Shown: positions 50,316 through 58,826 of the stretch, one piece after another
Position numbering within the stretch: position 1 is the stretch's first letter
Layout of the letters: each line of letters begins with the position of its first letter
Source: JAQTRU01 sp041645555
GTDB lineage: Bacteria; Patescibacteriota; Patescibacteriia; Patescibacteriales; JAQTRU01
NCBI GenBank assembly: GCA_041645555.1
Contig: JBAZPX010000003.1
Span: 38,090 to 102,089 of the forward strand
Reading direction: 5' to 3'
DNA length: 64,000 bases
Position numbers and translations under genes: made by a program
Notes under the pieces: generated by a model
The model's input: only the letters and a program-made list of their open reading frames with translations
The model's database searches: none
What the model was told of the DNA's origin: nothing

Positions 50316-52409
50316 ATGTCAGATAACATATTACAAAAAATTCTTCGGCCAACGCCCAAGGGCAGACTCTGGCAGGTTTTTGTTTTTATAATTGTTTTGA
50401 CCATTGTCGGCGGCTTGATTGACGCCGGTAATTATTATAACAAAGGAACAAAGTGGCTGGCCTGGAAGACCGGCGACATAGTCGTTCTGCCTCAGGCGAA
50501 AGAAATTCCCTTTAGATTGGGTTTGGATTTGGTCGGCGGAACCCATTTGGTTTATACGGCTGATGTTTCCGCCATTCCGTCCGCAGACAGAAACGACGCG
50601 GCCGAAGGCGCCAGAGACGTGATTGAAAGGCGGGTTAACGTTTTTGGCGTAGCCGAGCCAATCGTTCAGGTTAATAAAACCGCCATGGGCGATTATCGGA
50701 TTATCGTAGAGCTGGCCGGCATTAAGAATGTAGAGGAGGCGATAAAAATGATCGGCGAAACCCCGCTTTTGGAATTTAAGGAAAAAGCCACGGAAGGAAG
50801 CCAGTTAACCGCGGAGCAGCAGAAGAAAATGGATGATTTTAATAAAGCGGCGGAAACTAAGGCCGAAGAAGTTTTAGGCAAAGCAATTTCGGGCGGGGAC
50901 TTTGCCGCACTAGCCCGCGAGTATAGCGAAGACGAGAAGACGAAAAGTAACGGCGGGGATTTGGGCTGGATAACGGAAAGCCAAAATCCGGAAGTTATAG
51001 CTTTGGCCAAATCTTTAAAAGCCGGGCAGGTGACCCAGGATTTAGCCAAGGGCAGCCAGGGGTATGAAATTATTAAGCTTGAAGATAAAAGGATAAAAAA
51101 AGATCCATTCGGCAATAGCGATGAAATGGAAATAAAAGCTTCCCACCTTTTAATCTGCTTTACCGGGAGCCAGGGTTGCGAAAACGGTTTAGCTAAAGAA
51201 GAAGCTTATGCGAAAATAAAAGATTTAAAGAACCAGGCCACGCCGGCTAATTTTTCCCAACTGGTAAAAGACAACTCTACGGAACCGGGAGCGGCCCAAA
51301 GCGGCGGCGATTTAGGCTGGTTTAGCCGGGGGATGATGGTCAAGCCGTTTGAAGACGCGGTTTTTTCTCAAAAGATCGGGACGATTTCCGATATTATTGA
51401 AACCGATTTCGGCTACCATTTGATTTATAAGCAGGAGGAGAGGAAGCTTGAAGAATATAAAGTAAGCCATATTTTAATAACAACCATGAGCGTGGAAGAT
51501 ATTGTAGGAACGGATAAGGAGTGGAAAAATACGGAACTGACCGGAAAATATTTAAAACGGGCTTCGGTTGAATTTAACCCCAATGACAATTCCCCGGAAG
51601 TGGCTTTAGAGTTTGACAGCGAAGGGGCAAATTTGTTTGAAACAATTACGGCTCGCAATGTCGGGCAGCCGGTCGCCATATTTTTAGACGGTTATGCGAT
51701 AAGCGTTCCGACCGTTAATGAAAAAATCACGGGCGGCAAGGCCGTTATTTCCGGCAAGTTTAACATACAAGAAGCAAAACTTTTGGCGCAAAGATTAAAT
51801 GCCGGCGCTTTGCCCGTGCCGATTACTTTAGTAAGCCAGCAAACAATCGGTCCGAGTTTAGGGCAGGCTTCAGTCGCCGCCAGCTTAAAAGCCGGGATAA
51901 TCAGTTTTCTTTTGGTGGCTTTGTTCATGATTTTATTCTATAGATTACCGGGGCTAATGGCGGTTTTCGCTTTGGCGGTTTACAGCGTCTTGGTTTTGGC
52001 CGTATTTAAGCTTTGGCCGGTGACTTTATCTTTAGCCGGCATCGCGGGTTTCATCGTGTCCATCGGCATGGCGGTTGACGCCAATATTCTTATTTTTGCC
52101 CGCATGAAAGAAGAAATAAAGAACGGCAAATCATTAGCAATTTCCGTTAGTGAAGGCTTTAGGCGCGCCTGGCCGTCAATCCGCGACAGCAATTTCAACA
52201 CTTTAATAACCTGCTTTATCTTAATTCAGTTCACGACCAGCGTCATTAAGGGTTTTGCCATAACTTTGGCTTTGGGGGTAATTATTTCCATGTTCACCGC
52301 TATTTTTATCACCAGAAATTTTTTAAGCTTGATTCCGGGAGCCTGGCTGGAAAAGAAATCCTGGCTAATAACTTCACATAAAAACCTGGCTGACAAAGAG
52401 TCTAAATAA
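50316..52409 (+). CDS. secD: SecD with two inserted parvulin-like domains
   Basis: SecD works with SecF to pull proteins through SecYEG. An N-terminal membrane helix (about 18-35), LGLDLVGGTHLVY and a C-terminal SecD/SecF membrane domain (522-678, with SIGMAVDANILIFARMKEE) are typical. Between the first periplasmic part and the last, about residues 185-260 and 270-385 are parvulin-like peptidyl-prolyl isomerase domains (GGDFAALAREYSED, SNGGDLGW; SHLLICF, QSGGDLGWFSRGMM, FGYHLI). A third SHILIT start follows. Length of 697 residues exceeds that of plain SecD in small genomes. Confidence 0.93.
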   Translation: MSDNILQKILRPTPKGRLWQVFVFIIVLTIVGGLIDAGNYYNKGTKWLAWKTGDIVVLPQAKEIPFRLGLDLVGGTHLVYTADVSAIPSADRNDAAEGARDVIERRVNVFGVAEPIVQVNKTAMGDYRIIVELAGIKNVEEAIKMIGETPLLEFKEKATEGSQLTAEQQKKMDDFNKAAETKAEEVLGKAISGGDFAALAREYSEDEKTKSNGGDLGWITESQNPEVIALAKSLKAGQVTQDLAKGSQGYEIIKLEDKRIKKDPFGNSDEMEIKASHLLICFTGSQGCENGLAKEEAYAKIKDLKNQATPANFSQLVKDNSTEPGAAQSGGDLGWFSRGMMVKPFEDAVFSQKIGTISDIIETDFGYHLIYKQEERKLEEYKVSHILITTMSVEDIVGTDKEWKNTELTGKYLKRASVEFNPNDNSPEVALEFDSEGANLFETITARNVGQPVAIFLDGYAISVPTVNEKITGGKAVISGKFNIQEAKLLAQRLNAGALPVPITLVSQQTIGPSLGQASVAASLKAGIISFLLVALFMILFYRLPGLMAVFALAVYSVLVLAVFKLWPVTLSLAGIAGFIVSIGMAVDANILIFARMKEEIKNGKSLAISVSEGFRRAWPSIRDSNFNTLITCFILIQFTTSVIKGFAITLALGVIISMFTAIFITRNFLSLIPGAWLEKKSWLITSHKNLADKESK

Positions 52410-52411
52410 CA

Positions 52412-52455
52412 GCTTCTACGAATTACGAATCAGTACAAATTTACGAATTCTATAA
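52412..52455. repeat. AT-rich ACGAATT linker repeat
   Basis: CTACGAATTACGAATCAG, then TACAAATTTACGAATTC. It fills the gap between secD and secF, where a terminator or promoter is not apparent. Confidence 0.6.
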
Positions 52456-52465
52456 ATAATTTTTT

Positions 52466-53356
52466 ATGACCAATTATAAGATAATTCAAAAAAGAAAAAT
52501 TTGGCTGTCGATTTCCGGAGTTTTGTTTGTGGTTCTGGCTACTGCTTTATTCACCTGGGGGTTTAAATACGGGATTGATTTCACCGGCGGGAGCTTATTA
52601 GAAGTAAAATTTTTAGATTCAAGGCCCCAGTCTTCAGATATCCAAACCGTTTTGTCCGGTTCAAATCTCAGCAGTCTAATAATTCAGCCGGTCGGGGATA
52701 AGGACATGATTTTGCGGTTTCAGGAAACAGCTGAAGAGACCCACCAGGCGGTTTTAGCAAAAATAAATGAAACTGCCGGCGGAGTTGAAGAACTGCGCTT
52801 TGAGTCAGTCGGACCGTCAATCGGCCAGGAGTTAAAAAGGAAAGCGGTTTATGCCATCTTTTTTGTTTTAATCGCGATTTTGCTTTATATCACTTATGTT
52901 TTTAGGAAAGTATCAAAACCGGTCGCTTCCTGGAAATACGGTTCGGCGGCCCTTTTGGCTATGTTTCATGACGCGATTATTACCATGGGTTTTTTTGCGG
53001 TTTTGGGCAGATTTTATGAGGTCGAGGTTAACACTACTTTTGTCGCCGCGGTTTTAACGGTTATCGGCTATTCCGTGCACGATACGATTGTCGTGTTTGA
53101 CCGGATCCGCGAAAACCTGCCGCGCAGCAATGAAGATTTTGAAGGCACGGTCAATATCAGCTTAAACCAGACCTTAGTCCGGTCATTAAACACTTCTTTA
53201 ACCACCATCTTTGTCCTATTGGCGATAATAATTTTCGGCGGAGAATCCATCCGCACTTTCGCTTTAGCCATGGCCATCGGTATTTTTTTCGGCACTTATT
53301 CTTCAATTTTTGTCGCCCCGCCGCTCTTGGTTATTTGGGAAAAGATGCGGAAATAG
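52466..53356 (+). CDS. secF: Protein translocase subunit SecF
   Basis: Six membrane helices and one external domain. GIDFTGGSLLEVKF, and VGPSIGQELKRKAVYA mark the family; VLTVIGYSVHDTIVVFDRIREN is the RND core. Length of 296 residues is normal. It lies 56 bases after secD, separated only by a linker repeat, and both presumably act as one complex. Confidence 0.95.
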   Translation: MTNYKIIQKRKIWLSISGVLFVVLATALFTWGFKYGIDFTGGSLLEVKFLDSRPQSSDIQTVLSGSNLSSLIIQPVGDKDMILRFQETAEETHQAVLAKINETAGGVEELRFESVGPSIGQELKRKAVYAIFFVLIAILLYITYVFRKVSKPVASWKYGSAALLAMFHDAIITMGFFAVLGRFYEVEVNTTFVAAVLTVIGYSVHDTIVVFDRIRENLPRSNEDFEGTVNISLNQTLVRSLNTSLTTIFVLLAIIIFGGESIRTFALAMAIGIFFGTYSSIFVAPPLLVIWEKMRK

Positions 53357-53429
53357 GTGTTGGGTTTTAGCTTTTAGGTGTTAGGGGGCGGGTTAACCGC
53401 TCTCTTTTCTTTTTATCCATTTGCCTACG

Positions 53430-53772
53430 CCGCCACCTTCTGTCTTCCCCTTGGCAAGGGGGAGGAGAAATCCCCCTAACCCTCCGCCTCGGCGAGACCT
53501 TGGCGAGACGGGCCTTTGACGAAAGGGGGCAATTCAAAAAGGAGTGGATTTTCCGCTCTCTTTTCTTTTTGGCGGTTGGCGTGTACTTAAGGAATGTCTG
53601 TTGATGTAAACTTCCCAGTGCCTGCAAAAATGCGCTGCCGCGCGGGCCTACTTTTTGTAACCAAAAAGTAGCAAAAAGTTTTGGGGGTCTCCCGCCTCCG
53701 CTAAAGCTTTGGCGGGCAAGCAATTCTTAGCTCAGCCTGCCCCGCAGCATTGCGGGGTTCGACCCCCAAGCC
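53430..53772. repeat. Repeat-filled gap between secF and femX-like gene
   Basis: Holds CTTCCCCTTGGCAAGGGGGAGG (53444-53465), AATCCCCCTAACC with an inserted CCGCCTCGGCGAGACC unit (53471-53535), TTTTTGTAACCAAAAAGT (53651-53668), and CCGCCTCCGCTAAAGC with GGCGGGCAAG (53692-53720). A minus-strand frame of 118 codons here is repeat sequence, not a gene. Confidence 0.75.
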
Positions 53773-53900
53773 CCTTGTCTCGACGATGATGTTTATTTAG
53801 ATGATCTAAATATTGATTTTATCTAAAGACTAAAATTTTTTTTCGGGAAAGATTTTAACTACTCTCTTTTATTTTTGTCCGATGTGATATAATAACAGAT

Positions 53901-54875
53901 ATGGAAATTGTGGAAATAAAAGATAAAAATAAGCTTAATGATTTTCTCGCTGGTCAAAAATATAGCCAATTTTTGCAATCTTTCCTGTGGGGGGAGTTTC
54001 AGGCAAAAGTAGGGGGCAAGGTTTTTCGCTTGGGAGCTGAAGAAGAAGGAAAATTAGCAGCCGTGGCTACGATTGTAAAAAAATTTTTGCCCATGGGGAA
54101 GAACTATTTTTATTGCCCGCGCGGCCCTGTGGGCAAATTCCAAATCCAAAATTCCAAACAAGTTGCTGAATTGTTATTTTATGAGATTAGAGAATTGGCC
54201 AGGAAAGAGGAGGCGATGTTTTTAAGGTTTGAGCCGGAAACTGAATTGAAGCTCGAAAACTGGCAGATAGAAAAAACCCTGGACGTTCAGCCCAGTAAAA
54301 CCTTAGCGCTTGATTTAAGCAAAACCGAGGATGAATTACTCCGCCAGATGCATCCGAAGACCAGATACAATATCCGGCTGGCGGAAAAAAAGAAAATAAA
54401 AGTTGTAGAATCCGGGATTGAAGGGTTTGAAGAATTTTGGCAATTAATAAGCCAGACAAGCGAGCGTGATGATTTTCGGCTGCATGGGATAGACTATTAC
54501 AAGGAGATGATAAAGCTTGGTAAAGATTCTATAAAATTGTTTTTTGCCCAATCTAAAGGCAAGGCGGTTTCTACCGGAATTTTTTCTTTCTTCGGCAACA
54601 CCGCCACTTATATGCACGGAGCGTCATCTGACGAGAACCGGAATTTAATGGCGCCTTACGCTTTGCAATGGGAAGTTATAAAATTAGCCAGAACCAAGAG
54701 CTACAAATATTATGACTTTTTCGGGATTGATGAGAAGAAATGGCCGGGCGTGACGAGATTCAAGAATGGTTTCGGGGGCCAGGCGATTGAATACCCCGGG
54801 ACTTTTGATTTAATCTTTGATTCCGGCTGGTACAGCGTTTATAAGATGGTCCGGAAAGTCCGACGGACTTTCTAG
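53901..54875 (+). CDS. FemX-like peptidoglycan bridge-forming aminoacyltransferase
   Basis: 324 residues with two GNAT-like halves. SQFLQSFLWGEFQAKVGG, and FYCPRGPVG in the first half; MHPKTRYNIRLAEKK and YYKEMIKLGKD in the second; YDFFGIDEKKWPGVTRFKNGFGG near the end are FemABX signatures. Such enzymes add amino acids from aminoacyl-tRNA to the lipid II peptide. The Mur-ligase gene follows, so both serve cell-wall building. Confidence 0.93.
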   Translation: MEIVEIKDKNKLNDFLAGQKYSQFLQSFLWGEFQAKVGGKVFRLGAEEEGKLAAVATIVKKFLPMGKNYFYCPRGPVGKFQIQNSKQVAELLFYEIRELARKEEAMFLRFEPETELKLENWQIEKTLDVQPSKTLALDLSKTEDELLRQMHPKTRYNIRLAEKKKIKVVESGIEGFEEFWQLISQTSERDDFRLHGIDYYKEMIKLGKDSIKLFFAQSKGKAVSTGIFSFFGNTATYMHGASSDENRNLMAPYALQWEVIKLARTKSYKYYDFFGIDEKKWPGVTRFKNGFGGQAIEYPGTFDLIFDSGWYSVYKMVRKVRRTF

Positions 54876-54877
54876 CC

Positions 54878-55015
54878 TGTCATTGCGAGGACCCCGCCGA
54901 GGCGGGAGACGAAGCAATCTAACGCACAATAATTTTCATTTAAAGATTTTATTTTTATGCCTGCACGCCATTCGTTAGATTGCTTCGCCCCGAAGCTTCG
55001 GGGCTCGCAATGACA
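54878..55015. mobile_element. MITE-like element B (CATTGCGAGG ends)
   Basis: TGTCATTGCGAGGACC to GAAGCAATCTAACG at the left and CGTTAGATTGCTTCG to CTCGCAATGACA at the right are inverted copies around an AT-rich core. Same ends as element A at 22685-22872 but a shorter, different centre. Confidence 0.78.
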
Positions 55016-55029
55016 ATGGGACATTTTTT

Positions 55030-56445
55030 ATGGACAAAATATTACATATAATAAAAAGATTAATACCTCGCAAATTATTTAAAGCGCTTCAACCCGCTTA
55101 TCATTTTATTTTTAGCTTCCTGGCGGCTTTAGTTTATCGTTTCCCAAGCGAAAAATTAATCGTAATCGGCATCACGGGCACAACCGGGAAAACCACCAGC
55201 CTTTATTTAACCGCTAAAATGTTAACCGCCGTTGGCTATAAAACCGGTTTTACTTCCACGGCCATATTCAGCGACGGGAATAAAGAATGGCTGAACGACA
55301 AAAAGATGACCATGCCGGGCCGATTTTTTACCCAGAAGATTTTGCGCGCGATGGTAAAAAATAACTGCCAGTATGCCATAATAGAAACGACTTCAGAAGG
55401 AATAAGGCAATTTAGGCACCGCTTCATAAACTACGACACTTTAATTTTTACCGGGCTCTATCCCGAGCATCTTGAATCGCACGGCAGTTTTTTAAATTAT
55501 AAAATGGCCAAGGCCGAACTCTTTAAACATTTAAAAAGAGGAAAAACAAAATACGTTAATAACGGAAAAAAAGTTTCTCTGTCGGATTCGGGAATTAAAA
55601 AGATAGAACTGAACCAGGTGAAAAAGAGAATTATCGCTAACGGCGACGACAAGGAAGCCAAATATTTTTTAAGCTTTCCCGCCGAAGAAAAAATGGCTTA
55701 TGTAAAAAAGGGCCAAATAAGCTTAGCCGGAGTGGAAGAGATAAAATACGGCGAAGTATTGGCGAGCGGGCAGGGAACGAGCTTTTCCGTAAATAGTTTA
55801 AAAATAAATTTAAAAATTTTGGGAGAGTTTAACGCGACTAACGCCATGGCCGCGGTAAGCGTCGGCTTGTCGGAAAAGATTGATTTAGAAAAAATTAAAG
55901 AGGGTTTAGAAAATATTACGGGCGTGCCCGGCCGTTTTGAAAAGATTGAGGCCGGCCAGCCTTTTACCGTCATCGTGGATTACGCGTTTGAGCCCAAGGC
56001 CCTGGCCAAGCTTTATGAAACTATAGACTTAATTCCGCACGCTAAAATTATCCACGTTCTCGGCTCTACCGGAGGCGGAAGAGACAAAGCCCGCAGGCCA
56101 AAACTTGGAAGTTTAGCCGGGCGGAACGCCGATTATATAATAATAACGAACGAAGACCCGTACGACGAAGACCCGCAGGCAATTATTGATGAGGTGGCCC
56201 GGGGGGTTAAAAAAGTTAACCCTTCGGCTGGTTCGACAGGCTCACAGCAGGCAGGCTCAGGGCAAAATCTGTTCCAGATTTTGGATCGGCGCGAAGCTAT
56301 TAAAAAAGCTTTTAGTCTGGCGGATGAGAATGATATTGTCTTAATAACCGGAAAGGGAAGCGAGCAGGCGATTTGCGTAGCCGAAGGGAAGAAGACTAAG
56401 TGGGATGACAGGGAAGTGGCGAGGGAGGAGCTGGGGAAAATATAA
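55030..56445 (+). CDS. MurE-like Mur ligase
   Basis: Adds the third residue to UDP-MurNAc-dipeptide, ATP-dependent. GITGTTGKTTS is the ATP site; ETTSEGIRQFRH, LGEFNATNAMAAVSV, and GVPGRFEKIEAGQPFTVIVDY follow. The usual DYAHxP is DYAFEP. In place of DNPR, the acceptor site reads NEDPYDEDP, which speaks against meso-DAP specificity. Residues about 398-412 (NPSAGSTGSQQAG) are coded by a CTTCGGCTGGTTCGACAGG repeat at 56222-56272. Length 471. Confidence 0.88.
   Translation: MDKILHIIKRLIPRKLFKALQPAYHFIFSFLAALVYRFPSEKLIVIGITGTTGKTTSLYLTAKMLTAVGYKTGFTSTAIFSDGNKEWLNDKKMTMPGRFFTQKILRAMVKNNCQYAIIETTSEGIRQFRHRFINYDTLIFTGLYPEHLESHGSFLNYKMAKAELFKHLKRGKTKYVNNGKKVSLSDSGIKKIELNQVKKRIIANGDDKEAKYFLSFPAEEKMAYVKKGQISLAGVEEIKYGEVLASGQGTSFSVNSLKINLKILGEFNATNAMAAVSVGLSEKIDLEKIKEGLENITGVPGRFEKIEAGQPFTVIVDYAFEPKALAKLYETIDLIPHAKIIHVLGSTGGGRDKARRPKLGSLAGRNADYIIITNEDPYDEDPQAIIDEVARGVKKVNPSAGSTGSQQAGSGQNLFQILDRREAIKKAFSLADENDIVLITGKGSEQAICVAEGKKTKWDDREVAREELGKI
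56222..56272. repeat. TTCGACAGGCTCA repeat inside the Mur-ligase gene
   Basis: CCTTCGGCTGGTTCGACAGG, CTCACAGCAGGCAGGCTCAG, then GGCAAA. It is read in frame as a Ser/Gly/Gln-rich insertion. Confidence 0.7.
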
Positions 56446-56520
56446 TTTTCAAATTTACTAATTTACGAATTTTTAACTTAATTTGTTAATTCGTAAATTA
56501 GTAAATTTGTTAATTCGTAA
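56446..56520. repeat. AT-rich linker palindrome
   Basis: CAAATTTACTAATTTACGAA faces TTCGTAAATTAGTAAATTTG, with further TTAATTCGTAA. It forms a long stem after the Mur-ligase gene. Confidence 0.7.
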
Positions 56521-56559
56521 GCCGTCTAAAGGGGCGGTTTCATCGGTGTTTTTAATTAT

Positions 56560-56900
56560 ATCTTGACCCCACCTTGTCTCTCGTCCCGCTTAGCGGGATC
56601 TGGCCAGCCTCGCCAGCTCGTCTAGGCGGGCGAAGCGGGCCGGCCGGCGGGCGGGTATAATGCCAAGGCGTTGCGCCTTGAGGACAGAGTATAGGCGGAT
56701 CTATTTAAAATATGTTATAATAATATAAGAACTCTCTGAATTTATTTCGAGGTTAAGGGCCGGATAATAAAATTAAGTTATTTTTACGCCGGCGGGGCGC
56801 TTTAAGCAGGATTTTTGTGGAAAAGCGCGGAATAAAAAAAGAAAATTGGTATAATAAATAAACCCCTTCGGAGATTTTTTTCCGCTGGGGCTAAAAAGGT
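56560..56900. other. Gene-free interval with GC-rich palindromes
   Basis: Includes CTTGACCCCACCTTGTCTC and CGTCCCGCTTAGCGGGA (similar to sequence at 46523), GGCGGGCGAAGCGGGCCGGCC, and AAGGCGTTGCGCCTT. From 56861, CCCCTTCGGAGA...TCCGCTGGGG lies just before a leader (AAAAAGGTCGATTATTA) resembling that of the 57730 gene. No gene is supported. Confidence 0.6.
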
Positions 56901-56973
56901 CGATTATTACTAAGTTTATTAAATTAAATTTATCATTCCCCATCCCCTTGTGGTGGGGCAATCCATTAAAATT

Positions 56974-57519
56974 ATGAACAAAAAAATTATTATCGGATTA
57001 GTAGTGTTAGTTTTGGTGGCTGCTGCCGTCTGGGCAGGTTTTTACCGGGAAGGCGATCGAGAAGATAATAAGAAAGTTGCCGGCCAGTCGTCCGCCTTTG
57101 AAAAATTCGGATTCGGCGCCGTTTGGGAAAAAGACTGGTCGTACGCCCAGGGCGTTAAAACCGGGAACTTGATTTTTGTCGCGGGCCAGATGGCCCATGG
57201 CCAGAAAGTTGATGCCGCCGGAATGCCCGAGTTTTTAATGGGTAATTTCGAGCAGCAGTTCCGCGCCGTGCTGGAGAATATCAAGGCGGTGCTCGCCAAT
57301 TACGGGGCCACCATGGACGACGTTGTCTCTCTCCAGAATTTCGTGTGCCCCAAGACCAGAAGCGGGAACGTGGCGGGAAACTATAACGATACCGCCGCCA
57401 AGCTTATTCGCGAATATTTCCCCAAGGCGAATCAGACTATGACTTTTGTTGAGGTCGCGGGTCTCTACGCCGACGCTCAATTAGTCGAATCAAACGCGAT
57501 TGCCGTTTTAAGAAAGTAG
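56974..57519 (+). CDS. Membrane-anchored Rid (YjgF)-family protein
   Basis: 181 residues. An N-terminal anchor (IIIGLVVLVLVAAAVWAGF) places the rest outside. The Rid fold follows: GNLIFVAGQMAHG, FRAVLENIKAVLANYGATMDDVVSLQNFV and FVEVAGLYADAQLVESNAIAV. The active-site Arg of RidA (in the PART segment) is replaced in KANQTMTF, so imine deaminase activity is unlikely. Typical Rid proteins are soluble. The start at 56974 gives the anchor directly. Confidence 0.85.
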   Translation: MNKKIIIGLVVLVLVAAAVWAGFYREGDREDNKKVAGQSSAFEKFGFGAVWEKDWSYAQGVKTGNLIFVAGQMAHGQKVDAAGMPEFLMGNFEQQFRAVLENIKAVLANYGATMDDVVSLQNFVCPKTRSGNVAGNYNDTAAKLIREYFPKANQTMTFVEVAGLYADAQLVESNAIAVLRK

Positions 57520-57660
57520 CTTGGAATTTCTTCCTCTGTTAAGGGAGTTAATGAATCAGAAAGGGGAAATTAAGCATTTATCAATAAGGGCGGGGAGATT
57601 TATGTTTTGGCCGCCGGGGAATCGAATTATTTGAGATATTGAACATTGACATAAAAAGTA

Positions 57661-57693
57661 AATCCCGTTAGAGATCCGTCTCTAAACGGAGTA
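57661..57693. repeat. CCCGTTAGAGAT palindrome, divergent copy
   Basis: CCCGTTAGAGATCC faces GTCTCTAAACGG, a variant of the CCCCGTTAGAAAT family, in the leader of the next gene. Confidence 0.6.
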
Positions 57694-57729
57694 AAAAGGT
57701 CGGTTATAAATAATTAAACAAAAAAAATT

Positions 57730-58713
57730 ATGAACAAAATCGTTTATCCACTATTGATTATAGTTTTGGCGATTTCGGTGTGGGCTTTGTATTTAGCCGA
57801 TGCCGGCCCTAAAAAATTGGGAGTAACCTTGCAGGAGGTGACTCAAAAAATGGGCAGTGAAATACAAACCCTAAACAATAAATCAACCCCTTATGTTTAT
57901 GTGGGAAACCCGGTCGGTTATGTGCTTGAGTTTGAAAACGGGGCTAAATTTTATTTTGCCGGCGATACGGCCCTTACTTATGACATGAAGTTTGTTGTCG
58001 GAGACTATTATAAGGCCGATGTTGCTTTCCTGCCTATTGGCGATGTTTATACCATGGGGACTGACAGCGCCGCTTTTGCCGCTTCCGTAATAAATCCCGA
58101 AGGGCTTAAGTATGTAGTGCCTATCCATTACGGCAAGACCAGCTGCCCTATGGTTGATGCGGATGTTAATACTTTCCTCGGGGCTTTGGACAAGTATGGG
58201 GTAAAGGCCCAGCCAATGCCTTTTTTGCCGGGAGATGAAAAGGAAATAATGGGGGTAAAGGTTTTATTCCTGGGCGGAAGCAGCTGGTTCTTTACCTCTC
58301 CGGACGGAACCAGAATATTTATCGACCCGTCGATGCAATTTAATGCCGCTCTGCTTGAAAAATACAAAGACATATCCCAATTTGGAGGAGTTGACATAAT
58401 CCTCTTGACTCACGGCCATTTTGACCATATGTCCGTTAAAGACATGCAACAATGGAGTAAAGCTTATGACCCGATAATAGTTGCGCCGTATGAATTAGGA
58501 GTCTTTTTGTCCGGCTACGTAGACTCTCCGGTGCTTTCCATCAACGCCGGAGGCACCATCTCTTCGGTAGAATGGGCAAAAACATCTTTTGATCCGAAAA
58601 GGTATGCTAAGCTGTTAAATAAGAAAATCCATTTGATCCAGGCCTTCCATAGTTCTGTCGCCACTCCGGCCGAAACAAGCTCTTTCGCCGCGGACCAATA
58701 TATTGTGAAGTAG
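57730..58713 (+). CDS. Metallo-beta-lactamase-fold hydrolase, apparently circularly permuted
   Basis: 327 residues with an N-terminal membrane anchor (about 3-22). The order of motifs is reversed from UPF0173/UlaG-type enzymes. Residues about 58-175 resemble the usual C-terminal half (GYVLEFENG, FAGDT with Asp79, FLPIGDVYTMG, VPIHYG with His130). Residues about 177-327 resemble the usual N-terminal half (VLFLGGSSWFF, IFIDPSMQ, LLTHGHFDH at 227-233, and HSS with His307 near the end). All expected metal ligands are present. No stop or frameshift separates the halves. Confidence 0.85.
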   Translation: MNKIVYPLLIIVLAISVWALYLADAGPKKLGVTLQEVTQKMGSEIQTLNNKSTPYVYVGNPVGYVLEFENGAKFYFAGDTALTYDMKFVVGDYYKADVAFLPIGDVYTMGTDSAAFAASVINPEGLKYVVPIHYGKTSCPMVDADVNTFLGALDKYGVKAQPMPFLPGDEKEIMGVKVLFLGGSSWFFTSPDGTRIFIDPSMQFNAALLEKYKDISQFGGVDIILLTHGHFDHMSVKDMQQWSKAYDPIIVAPYELGVFLSGYVDSPVLSINAGGTISSVEWAKTSFDPKRYAKLLNKKIHLIQAFHSSVATPAETSSFAADQYIVK

Positions 58714-58721
58714 AAACATTG

Positions 58722-58757
58722 CCAGCCCCGCCCTTCGCGAAGGGCGGGGCTGGGTTT
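58722..58757. terminator. Perfect 32-base palindrome after the hydrolase
   Basis: CCAGCCCCGCCCTTCG and its exact complement form a loop-poor stem, followed by GTTTAAAAAATTTTT. Confidence 0.75.
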
Positions 58758-58826
58758 AAAAAATTTTTAAGTTTTCAGACTCTAACGGCCGTAATGAGGT
58801 TTTAAATCAGCCGGCAGTTTAAAAGT

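Noticed and set aside
53367..53723. Minus-strand frame of 118 codons
   Set aside because: It is built from palindromic repeats and has no Shine-Dalgarno site or family signature.
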